A stretch of 37,423 nt of DNA. Origin: Anaeroplasmataceae bacterium (GTDB lineage: Bacteria > Bacillota_I > Bacilli_A > Acholeplasmatales > Anaeroplasmataceae). Position numbers and translations under genes: made by a program. The stretch spans positions 1 to 37,423 of the forward strand of contig JAIDZC010000008.1 in the NCBI GenBank assembly GCA_029057785.1. The letters run 5' to 3'. Below the pieces are notes generated by a model. It had not been told where the DNA came from, did no database searches, and saw only the letters and a program-made list of their open reading frames with translations. Positions 31,299-37,423 of this stretch are shown here, piece after piece. Position 1 is the stretch's first letter. The number at the start of each line of letters is the position of its first letter.

Positions 31299-32945
31299 TT
31301 ATAACTTAAATGAGGACTTTAAGCTTACTGTACAGTTAAATACTAAATGGTCCTCTGTACTATCCTTATCTGTTGTATAATAGCCATTACGAACAAATTG
31401 GAAATGATCAAGTGGCTTTGTTCCCTTTAAGGAAGCTTCTACAAATCCTTCCTTGATAGATAATGAATTTGGATTCAAACGCTCCATAAAATCTAAATCC
31501 TTTGTTTCTTCAGTCTCAGGTAAAATCAAATCCTCAAACTGACGGAAGGTTGCAGGGATTGCTGTTGTCTTTTCAACAAAGTGAATATTACCATTAGGCT
31601 TACGTTCAGAAAAACCAGAGCCAGAACGTGTAGCTGGATCATAGGTAGCATGAATCAAAGTAATGTTGCCATCCTTATCCTTTTCTACACTTGTAGCCGT
31701 AATAAAGTAAGCATGCATTAAACGTACCTCTACACCTAAAGCAAGTCTCTTCCACTTCTTATTTGGTTTTTCTTCAATAAAGTCATCTCTTTCAATATAT
31801 ACATATTTACTAAAGGCAATTTTTCTTGTACCCATCTCTTCATTTTCTGTATTATTTGGACAGTCCATATATTCCACTTGTCCTTCTGGGTAATTATCAA
31901 TTACAACTAATACAGGATTTACAACTGCATTAGGTCTTACTGCCTTTAGCTTTAAGTCATCTCTTAAGGCTTCCTCTAATGCATGATATTCTACAGTTGA
32001 GTTTACTCTAGATAGACCTGTAGATAAAATAAAGTTTTTAATTGCCTCAGGAGTAAAACCTCTACGCTTTAATCCAACTAAGGTAGGCATTCTTGGATCA
32101 TCATAGCCACTTACCTTTTTCGTATCTACTAAGGTTCTTAAATAACGCTTTGACATTACCATACCTGTAATATTCAAACGACCAAATTCATACTGATGAG
32201 AAATGTGTTCTACATCTGTATTTGCTAACACCCAGTCATATAATACTCTGTGGTTATCAAACTCTAGAGAACAACAGCTATGCGTAATTCCTTCAAAGCT
32301 ATCCTGTAAAGGATGTGCAAAATCATACATTGGATAAATACACCACTTATCACCTTGACGGTGATGATGCATATGAATGATACGATATAAAATTGGGTCA
32401 CGCATATTGATGTTTGGGCTAGCCATATCAATCTTAGCACGAAGTGTCTTTTCTCCATCTTTGAATTCACCTGCACGCATTCTTGCAAATAAATCTAGGT
32501 TCTCTTCTACACTACGATTACGATAAGGAGAATTCTTACCTGGTTCTGTTAATGTACCACGATAAGCTGATGCTTCTTCTTGAGACAAATCATCTACATA
32601 AGCTAAGCCCTTCTTAATTAAAAGAATTGCCTTTTCATAAGTTGCCTCAAAATAATCACTACCAAAGAACACATGATTTGGAGTATATCCTAACCACTTT
32701 AAATCCTCTTGTATAGCATCTACATACTCACTATCTTCCTTTGTAGGATTGGTATCATCAAATCTTAAATTTGTCTTACCACCATATGCCTTAGCACATT
32801 CAAAGTTTGTGATGATAGCTCTAGCATGTCCAATATGTAAATACGCATTAGGCTCAGGTGGGAAACGAGTAATGATTTCATTTACTCTTCCTTCCTTTAA
32901 ATCCTCTGCCATTAATGTCTTTATGTAATTACTGATTTCTTCCAT
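31299..32945 (-). CDS. glnS: glutamine--tRNA ligase
   Basis: A 548-aa class Ic synthetase. RFPPEPNAYLHIGHAR contains the HIGH motif (37-40), and VMSKRYLRTLV is the KMSKS loop. The segment FRFDDTNPTKE-like LRFDDTNPTKED and the C-terminal double beta-barrel (LGVEVRLMHAYFI, FVRNGYYTTDKD) are those of GlnRS, not GluRS. It charges tRNA-Gln directly. ATG 32945 follows GGAG at a good distance; a GTG nine bases earlier overlaps the RBS. Most Bacillota lack GlnRS and use GatCAB amidation, so its presence is informative about the lineage. A promoter-like TATAAT lies upstream at 32996-33001. Confidence 0.95.
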   Translation of the reverse strand: MEEISNYIKTLMAEDLKEGRVNEIITRFPPEPNAYLHIGHARAIITNFECAKAYGGKTNLRFDDTNPTKEDSEYVDAIQEDLKWLGYTPNHVFFGSDYFEATYEKAILLIKKGLAYVDDLSQEEASAYRGTLTEPGKNSPYRNRSVEENLDLFARMRAGEFKDGEKTLRAKIDMASPNINMRDPILYRIIHMHHHRQGDKWCIYPMYDFAHPLQDSFEGITHSCCSLEFDNHRVLYDWVLANTDVEHISHQYEFGRLNITGMVMSKRYLRTLVDTKKVSGYDDPRMPTLVGLKRRGFTPEAIKNFILSTGLSRVNSTVEYHALEEALRDDLKLKAVRPNAVVNPVLVVIDNYPEGQVEYMDCPNNTENEEMGTRKIAFSKYVYIERDDFIEEKPNKKWKRLALGVEVRLMHAYFITATSVEKDKDGNITLIHATYDPATRSGSGFSERKPNGNIHFVEKTTAIPATFRQFEDLILPETEETKDLDFMERLNPNSLSIKEGFVEASLKGTKPLDHFQFVRNGYYTTDKDSTEDHLVFNCTVSLKSSFKL

Positions 32946-33044
32946 AAATATCACTCCTATAAAAACATAGTTTTTAAAACATACATAACAATACTATTAT
33001 ACATTATTTAGTACAAAAAAAATAGAGACTAAAAGCATTTTCTA

Positions 33045-33085
33045 AAAGAAAAAAGCAAAATTCTTAAAATTTTGAATTTTGCTTT
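33045..33085 (-). terminator. terminator after the Phd-like gene
   Basis: A perfect 12-bp stem, AAAGCAAAATTC (33052-33063)/GAATTTTGCTTT (33074-33085), is followed on the minus strand by TTTTCTTTTAG. Confidence 0.85.
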
Positions 33086-33142
33086 GATTTATACTACGCC
33101 GACATAATTTCTTAATTTATTTAAAAGGAAAAAACTACAAAT

Positions 33143-33403
33143 TTACTCCCTATACTTGCTTTTCATTTTAAAAAAGAATAATTCACTTTTAATAGCTGGT
33201 ATATCTTTTAAGGATTCATTTATTTTGTTAGCAACTTGAAGTTTGATCAATAATTCTTCATAAACTTGAACACTCATCATAATCATATCACTATATCCAT
33301 TTTTGGTAATGATTATAGGCTGATTACTCTCTTTACAAAGTCTTGAAATATTTGCAGTATTTTTCAATTCATTAATTGGCAATACTTTTGGTAAAACTTT
33401 CAT
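33143..33403 (-). CDS. Phd/YefM-family antitoxin, no toxin partner seen
   Basis: An 86-aa protein with the N-terminal fold of Phd/YefM antitoxins: LPINELKNTANISRLC, then QPIIITKNGYSDMIMMSV and YEELLIKLQ. The toxin-neutralising C-terminal tail is present but basic. AAGGAGG lies before the ATG at 33403. Downstream there are only 58 nt before a terminator, and no RelE/YoeB/Doc toxin lies on either side, so it is an orphan or its toxin has been lost. The nearest other gene is the 115-aa protein 366 nt upstream. Confidence 0.82.
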   Translation of the reverse strand: MKVLPKVLPINELKNTANISRLCKESNQPIIITKNGYSDMIMMSVQVYEELLIKLQVANKINESLKDIPAIKSELFFFKMKSKYRE

Positions 33404-33660
33404 ACTTTTCCTCCTTATTACATTACTCCAATGATATAATAAATCCTGCTGACAGAATAATTTAGAAGTTTATTTTCTTTCCGGTTCTTCAATATCTTAG
33501 GTCTCTCTAAAGCTTACGATATTCTTTTGGAGTATTCTCATAATCGATTTCATCCATTTAGACTTGCTTTACATTTTTGAATCTACTTTCTGAAGTCTTC
33601 TCTATAACGTTAACATTTCTTTCTTACTTTCAATCCTTATTTTGAAATCTCATTTCATCT
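33404..33660. other. gene-free stretch with possible decayed minus-strand ORF
   Basis: No intact gene is seen. On the minus strand an ATG at 33557 opens 16 codons (MDEIDYENTPKEYRKL) to a TAG at 33507. The same frame goes on, past that stop and a later TGA, with coding-like residues (RDLRY, RTGKK). This looks like a decayed gene rather than chance, but no family is assigned. Confidence 0.3.
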
Positions 33661-33665
33661 TCTAT

Positions 33666-33694
33666 TTGACAATCTCTACATAATATGCTAGAAT
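33666..33694 (+). promoter_or_regulatory. strong promoter for a plus-strand small RNA
   Basis: TTGACA (33666-33671) and TAGAAT (33689-33694) are separated by exactly 17 bp, with TGC extending the -10. No ORF with an RBS follows, only the structured segment at 33701-33770. Confidence 0.8.
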
Positions 33695-33700
33695 AATCAC

Positions 33701-33770
33701 ATAAGAATTGTTCCTTGTTTAACAAGGCCGTCCGTCAGCAATATGCTGTTTCTGGCACAATTCTTTTTTT
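33701..33770 (+). ncRNA. structured small RNA, about 70 nt, unrecognised
   Basis: Just after a near-consensus promoter, the plus strand carries a closing stem AAGAATTGT (33703-33711)/ACAATTCTT (33757-33765) that runs into seven T (33764-33770). Two hairpins sit inside it: CCTTGT-TTA-ACAAGG (33713-33727) and CAGCA-ATA-TGCTG (33736-33748). This three-way-junction-like RNA with a terminator tail is well explained as an independent sRNA. It converges with the 115-aa gene, whose stop overlaps the T-run. I do not recognise the family. Confidence 0.65.
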
Positions 33771-34116
33771 ATTTGATTTTCCTTCGGGCATAGTCTTCTA
33801 TCAGTTTATAGTCGCTTGGACTAAACGTCCAATTCAATGGTGCAGAGAATGCACTTTTTTTATTTGCCCTCATTCTAAAAATAACGTATGATTTTTCATT
33901 TTTTGTTTTTGGGTGTGGATTTGGATTCTTTTTTAATTGTATTGTTTTAGCAATGGGGTTAGTTGTCATAGGTAAAAATAAATAAGATTTCCCATCTTCT
34001 CCTATAATAATAGTTGGATGATTTGAAATGTTATTTTTTCTAATATGTATAGCAAGTCTTTTTGCTTTGCTACTGTTTGGTCTTACAAGATCCAACTGTA
34101 TATCACTTAATACCAT
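33769..34116 (-). CDS. small basic protein of unknown function behind a structured leader RNA
   Basis: A 115-aa basic protein, pI clearly high. The middle is beta-like (HPTIIIGEDGKSYLFLPMT), then comes a KKNPNPHPKTKNEKSYVIF segment, and the end is SPSDYKLIEDYARRKIK. The order of short strands recalls MazF/PemK- or ToxN-like RNases, but no catalytic signature can be named, so function is left open. AAAGGATG precedes ATG 34116. A minus-strand RNA with its own promoter and terminator lies directly upstream (34154-34299). A convergent small RNA ends on its stop codon. Confidence 0.65.
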   Translation of the reverse strand: MVLSDIQLDLVRPNSSKAKRLAIHIRKNNISNHPTIIIGEDGKSYLFLPMTTNPIAKTIQLKKNPNPHPKTKNEKSYVIFRMRANKKSAFSAPLNWTFSPSDYKLIEDYARRKIK

Positions 34117-34153
34117 TTACTTTTCATCCTTTCCATAGTTCTAAATTATAAAT

Positions 34154-34299
34154 TAAAAAGCGTGATGAAATTTAGATAGTACATAAGTACTAACCAGTTT
34201 CAATCACGCTATCCAGCAAGGAAAACCACTCTACTACATTCAGTTGTCTTAGCCATCTATAAAAAGTAGAGTTCTTACTTATAGACTTCTTCTAGCTAC
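34154..34299 (-). ncRNA. structured leader/antitoxin-like RNA with pseudoknot and terminator
   Basis: From the promoter at 34306-34334, about 146 nt run to a terminator: AGCGTGAT (34159-34166)/ATCACGCT (34203-34210) with an inner TAGTAC/GTACTA hairpin, then TTTTT on the minus strand. In the 5' part, TAGCTA (34293-34298) pairs with TGGCTA (34250-34255) and TCTATAA with TTATAGA (34256-34262/34279-34285). The loop sequence ACTCTACT (34265-34272) is perfectly complementary to AGTAGAGT (34228-34235), which gives an H-type pseudoknot. The layout promoter-RNA-terminator-ORF is that of type III toxin-antitoxin loci or of a riboswitch/attenuator. Neither is proven. Confidence 0.6.
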
Positions 34300-34305
34300 A
34301 TTTTT

Positions 34306-34334
34306 ATTATATCATAAATTCCTTCTTGATTCAA
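34306..34334 (-). promoter_or_regulatory. promoter of the leader RNA / 115-aa gene
   Basis: TTGAAT (34329-34334) and TATAAT (34306-34311) are 17 bp apart on the minus strand, with TGA extending the -10. Confidence 0.8.
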
Positions 34335-34383
34335 TTTAAAGTTTAAAAATAGCCAACATAAATTCGATACTTTTTCTTCTGAC

Positions 34384-34857
34384 TTATCGGATAATATCTA
34401 TAAATTCTACTCTTATAACCTTAGCTAAATCTAAAGGATTCATCTTAACCTGATATCCTATTTTTCCTGCAGAAAAAATAATATGAGATAAGCTTTTAGC
34501 AGAAATATGTAGAGTTGTAGTAAATTGCTTTTTCATTCCAATTGGACTACATCCACCACGAATATAGCCAGTAATTCCTAATAAATCCTTTACTGGAATT
34601 AACTCCACAGATTTTTCTTTAACTGCTTTTGCAGCTTTTTTTAAATCTAATTCTGCTTGAACTGGAATTACAAAAACATAGTAATGCTTACTGTGTCCTA
34701 TGGCAACTAAAGTCTTAAATACTTCTTCTTTATTCTGACCAAGTAGTTCTGCAACCTTTACTCCATCCACACATATTCCTTCCTCGTGCGGATATTCAAA
34801 AGCTTCATATGAAATTTTCTTCTGATCTAAGATACGCATTACATTTGTTTTTTCCAT
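34384..34857 (-). CDS. ybaK: Cys-tRNA(Pro) deacylase YbaK
   Basis: A 157-aa trans-editing protein of the YbaK/ProX family, which hydrolyses Cys-tRNA made by mistake by ProRS. The family lysine is in KEEVFKTLVAIG, and the glycine-rich GYIRGGCSPIGMKK is the YbaK signature near the active site. ATG 34857 overlaps the stop of the upstream RimI gene (TAATG) and has GGAG 6-7 nt upstream; an ATG six codons earlier lacks an RBS. It is the last gene of the tsaE-tsaB-rimI unit. Confidence 0.92.
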   Translation of the reverse strand: MEKTNVMRILDQKKISYEAFEYPHEEGICVDGVKVAELLGQNKEEVFKTLVAIGHSKHYYVFVIPVQAELDLKKAAKAVKEKSVELIPVKDLLGITGYIRGGCSPIGMKKQFTTTLHISAKSLSHIIFSAGKIGYQVKMNPLDLAKVIRVEFIDIIR

Positions 34858-35963
34858 TATTTCTCCAAAAAACATTCATAAAGAGTTTCTACCTCTTTGA
34901 AATTCATTTTCTTATACATTTCAATTGGTGTATCATCTAGCTCTGCTTCTAGATAAACCTCATATTTATTTACTTTTTTTGCATACTCTATACAAGCATC
35001 CATCAAATTAGAGGCAATCCCCTGATGACGATATGCTTCATCTACATACAAAGCATAAATAAAGATACTATGATAATATTCTATAATCAAAACACTACCA
35101 ATAGTCATATCATTTTTAACTACAGAATAACTCTTGATTTTACCTTCTACGATTTTATCATAGTTAAACTTTGCATATTTTTGTGCATATTCCTCACCAT
35201 ATTCAACATTGCTTTTATAAGTAAATTCCTTACAATCCTTTAGATAATTAAAGCTTACTGGATGAATAGTTTTAGTTAAGCTTTTATAATGATATGCATT
35301 AACATGCATTAAAGCACAGCTATCTATCTCATAGCCTTCAAATAACTTTTCATCCAGCCAATTGGAAAGAAATAATATATAGGAATCATATGTAAAATCC
35401 TTTAAGGAATTTATTTTATAATCATATAGATCATAATAATTTAAACAATATCTTTCCTTGAAGTCACTTGTATATTTCAAGCCTTCTTTTTTAGAAAATA
35501 GAATTGCCTCTAGATTTGCAATATCTTTCTTTTCATCATAAAGCTTTTGCATAAAATAGGCATCTTCTTTATTCTTATAGTATTCTTTTCTAACTCTGAT
35601 AATTTTAAAGCCTAATTTTTCATAAACATGAATAGCTTTTTTATTTGACTCTCGAACCTCTAAAGATACATTATTTAATCCTAAAGGAACCAGCTCATCT
35701 AAAACACTAACTAAAGCCTTTGTTCCATAGCCTTTTGATTGATAGGCTTTATCGATTACAAAATTTAGTATCTCTAAAGAAAAGCCATCAAATACTGAGG
35801 AAATAAATCCTATGATTTTAGAATCTATTTCAAATACATAATGCCTTGCAAGCGGATTATTTAAATCATTCAAATAATAGGATTCCTCTAAAGAAGATTC
35901 TAAATGATTTTTTTCTAACTCAACAATTCTACCTATGTCTTCTTTTTTATATTTTCTAATCAT
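34857..35963 (-). CDS. RimI-like acetyltransferase fused to a second GNAT domain
   Basis: A 368-aa protein with two GNAT domains. The N-terminal one (1-150) fits RimI, the S18 N-acetyltransferase: IDKAYQSKGYGTKAL for acetyl-CoA binding and ESNKKAIHVYEKLGFKIIRVRK for the end. After a linker of about 80 residues, the second (from about 230) has YVDEAYRHQGIASNLMDACI and EMYKKMNFKEVE. The start overlaps tsaB by 8 nt, with GGAGCGG upstream. RimI next to tsaB is a common arrangement; fusion to a second GNAT is not. What the second domain acetylates is unknown. Confidence 0.85.
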   Translation of the reverse strand: MIRKYKKEDIGRIVELEKNHLESSLEESYYLNDLNNPLARHYVFEIDSKIIGFISSVFDGFSLEILNFVIDKAYQSKGYGTKALVSVLDELVPLGLNNVSLEVRESNKKAIHVYEKLGFKIIRVRKEYYKNKEDAYFMQKLYDEKKDIANLEAILFSKKEGLKYTSDFKERYCLNYYDLYDYKINSLKDFTYDSYILFLSNWLDEKLFEGYEIDSCALMHVNAYHYKSLTKTIHPVSFNYLKDCKEFTYKSNVEYGEEYAQKYAKFNYDKIVEGKIKSYSVVKNDMTIGSVLIIEYYHSIFIYALYVDEAYRHQGIASNLMDACIEYAKKVNKYEVYLEAELDDTPIEMYKKMNFKEVETLYECFLEK

Positions 35964-36537
35964 GAAGATTCCGCTCCGCTTCTGTTTCTCTTAAATAATT
36001 AGGAACAAGTGTTCTAGGCTCTGCTACCTCTTTAGCCCACTTGATTACCTTTAAGGGATTCACTTTATATTCATTTTCATTCACGGATGCATCAAACTTG
36101 TTTTGTTCTAAAGATGTTTTTTCTACTAATGCCTCAGATTCAATATAGGTATTTGTTGTTGTATCTAAAATACAACCAAAACAGTTTCCTCTTCTTGCAT
36201 CTATACTTGCTAAAACTAGTCCATCTATACCACTTGTCATAAGCTTTAAAGTAGAGATTTCATATAGCTTGATTTTAGATTCTAAGGTTGCAATCATTTT
36301 CCCAACAGCAACTCCCATACGTACACCTGTATAAGAACCAGGTCCAACACCTACAATGACTTTATCTATATCTATTAAATCAATATTTCCCTTTGAACAA
36401 GCCTTTTCCACCTCAACCAAAATCACACTTGCATGATCATGCTTTCCAGGAACATAAGATTCACAAATGACTTTCTCATCAAAGCATAAAGCTGTATATA
36501 AAACATTTGTTGCTGAATCTATAATTAAAGTTTTCAT
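35956..36537 (-). CDS. tsaB: tRNA t6A synthesis protein TsaB
   Basis: A 193-aa actin-like-fold protein that supports TsaD in making threonylcarbamoyladenosine at A37 of ANN-reading tRNAs. The family signature is VGVGPGSYTGVRMGVAVGK (near 62-80), with IDSATNVLYTAL at the start and IDARRGNCFG in the middle. At 193 residues it is a little shorter than the usual 220-230. Its ATGA start overlaps the tsaE stop by 4 nt. It is followed by the RimI fusion, overlapping by 8 nt. TsaD and TsaC are not in the window. Confidence 0.95.
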   Translation of the reverse strand: MKTLIIDSATNVLYTALCFDEKVICESYVPGKHDHASVILVEVEKACSKGNIDLIDIDKVIVGVGPGSYTGVRMGVAVGKMIATLESKIKLYEISTLKLMTSGIDGLVLASIDARRGNCFGCILDTTTNTYIESEALVEKTSLEQNKFDASVNENEYKVNPLKVIKWAKEVAEPRTLVPNYLRETEAERNLHD

Positions 36538-36980
36538 AATTCTTTTAGCACCTCTTCATAACGACTTCCCTTTGCCTTAACTTCTATACTACGCTTAAAT
36601 TCATCTAATCTTTTCAGGTTAATTTCTAAATATTCTTTAGGCAGTATTTCTTCTACTTGATAAGGCCATTCAATGACACATACGCCGTCCCCTTCAATGA
36701 ACTCCTCTAAATCAAAATCATTATTCAAACCATCTAGGCGATATAAATCTAGGTGATATAAAGGACATTTTCCTTTGTATTCTTTTACAATAGTAAAGGT
36801 TGGGGAGTTGATAATCTTAGTCACTCCAAGGCTAATCCCGATTCCCTTAGTTAATGTTGTCTTACCTGCAGATAAATCACCTGTTAACAAAAGAACATCA
36901 CTAGGATTCAATAAATTACCTATTTTCTTACCTAATTCAATTGTTTCTTCTGCAGAGTTTGTTGTATATTTTTTCAACAT
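36534..36980 (-). CDS. tsaE: tRNA t6A synthesis ATPase TsaE
   Basis: A 148-aa P-loop ATPase of the TsaE family, with Walker A GDLSAGKT (34-41), INSPTFTIVKEYKGK and LYHLDLYRL. It binds TsaB-TsaD and hydrolyses ATP to reset the complex after each t6A made. AAGGTGA precedes the ATG. It is the first gene of tsaE-tsaB-rimI-ybaK and overlaps tsaB by 4 nt. Confidence 0.95.
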   Translation of the reverse strand: MLKKYTTNSAEETIELGKKIGNLLNPSDVLLLTGDLSAGKTTLTKGIGISLGVTKIINSPTFTIVKEYKGKCPLYHLDLYRLDGLNNDFDLEEFIEGDGVCVIEWPYQVEEILPKEYLEINLKRLDEFKRSIEVKAKGSRYEEVLKEL

Positions 36981-37020
36981 AAAATATCACCTTATATAAG
37001 TATACCACAAAATAGGGCAA

Positions 37021-37043
37021 AAGAAAAAGCCCAAAAATTGGGC
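37021..37043 (-). terminator. terminator after the TIGR03943-like gene
   Basis: GCCCAA/TTGGGC with a 3-nt loop is followed on the minus strand by CTTTTTCTTTT. Confidence 0.85.
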
Positions 37044-37051
37044 GAATTCAT

Positions 37052-37423
37052 TTAAAAGGATAAAACAGTATCCTCTTCCTTAGGCAATTTAGAAACCTTC
37101 TTAGCATGTAGCATAACAACTTCCTCTTCTGCAATGCTAGAATATTCATGGGTAACCTCACACTCTAAGAAAATGCAATCTCCAATAGCTACAAGTTCAG
37201 AAACATCTTTTACCTCATATCCTAAAAACTGAATATCATTTTCACAACAGGTCATTACATTTCTACCAACCACAATTGAGTTTTCTAACATATCTCTAAC
37301 AAACGTTTTGAAACGAATGGTTTTACCTAAATATTTTTCATAATTATCAAATACATCAATATACCAGGTTGGATAATCATTGTCCTCTAAAAGAATGGTA
37401 TCCTTTGTAATATCATAAGGCAA
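37052..37423 (-). CDS. TIGR03943/DUF1980 (YcgQ-like) C-terminal part, 5' truncated by the window
   Basis: A 123-codon frame that runs off the window's right edge. The segment IVVGRNVMTCCENDIQFLGY matches the conserved cysteine region (VVGR...CC) of the soluble domain of the TIGR03943 permease-associated family. It starts with GKTIRFKTFVRD and ends with VVMLHAKKVSKLPKEED. In related bacteria the protein pairs with a YcgR-like permease. The N-terminal membrane part is outside the window. The terminator at 37021 follows the stop. Confidence 0.8.
   Translation of the reverse strand: MPYDITKDTILLEDNDYPTWYIDVFDNYEKYLGKTIRFKTFVRDMLENSIVVGRNVMTCCENDIQFLGYEVKDVSELVAIGDCIFLECEVTHEYSSIAEEEVVMLHAKKVSKLPKEEDTVLSF

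Noticed and set aside
33701-33770. tracrRNA or guide-like RNA
   Set aside because: The segment AAGGCCGTCCGTCAGC recalls the nexus of type II tracrRNAs, but there is no Cas9, no repeat array and no anti-repeat; the 5' arm pairs with the 3' end as a closing stem.
1-37423. CRISPR array
   Set aside because: No series of regularly spaced repeats of about 24-40 nt was seen on either strand.

Overview
The window is about 37 kb of low-GC bacterial chromosome, densely packed and mostly transcribed from the minus strand. AAGGAGG-type ribosome binding sites, standard genetic code (TGA works as a stop), lipoprotein signal peptides, PerR, an MntR-like regulator, ABC-F and YbaK together suggest a Gram-positive Bacillota, probably an anaerobic or microaerophilic gut-type member (Erysipelotrichia-like Bacilli or a relative). 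A reverse rubrerythrin with PerR, and a GlnRS beside a GluRS, fit this but do not fix the genus.

Layout. 1-600: a possible 3' gene fragment, repeats, and a tRNA-Gly/tRNA-Ser pair. 656-6492: an XRE membrane regulator, a small membrane protein, and a divergent plus-strand operon of two ABC-FtsX exporters, the first carrying an XRE helix-turn-helix at its N terminus. 6589-14665: tRNA-Glu, gltX, an HtrA-like lipoprotein protease, a perR-rubrerythrin operon behind a strong promoter with a PerR-like box, and a SWIM-SNF2 helicase with a tyrosine phosphatase. 14737-15281 (+): a 41-codon lysine-rich ORF and an MntR/DtxR-like regulator.

15307-19864 looks like an inserted accessory island. It has its own near-consensus promoter and a five-gene operon: a DUF5677-like protein, a winged-helix protein, a LEM-3-like GIY-YIG nuclease, a small helical protein, and a membrane-anchored GIY-YIG protein. 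Its left edge cuts into the 3' remnant of a pyridoxamine-phosphate-oxidase-like gene. A P-loop remnant lies inside the operon.

20094-26946: tRNA-Leu(CAG), small acetyltransferase/Nudix genes including two unrelated Nudix fusions, an iron alcohol dehydrogenase, an ArsR regulator with a palindromic operator candidate, DUF1848, a GLUG-like lipoprotein, and tRNA-Leu(GAG). 26960-32945: GNAT, PcrA, ABC-F and GlnRS. 33143-34334: an orphan Phd/YefM antitoxin and a compact unrecognised locus. In that locus a 115-aa basic protein gene lies between two apparent structured RNA units. One is on the plus strand, convergent with the gene. The other is a minus-strand leader containing a possible pseudoknot and an intrinsic terminator before the ORF. 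34384-37423: ybaK, a RimI-GNAT fusion, tsaB, tsaE, and the 3' end of a TIGR03943/DUF1980-type gene.

The strongest candidates for something undescribed are the 33.66-34.33 kb RNA/protein locus and the 15.3-19.9 kb island. All functional calls come from reading motifs; no database or folding program was run.
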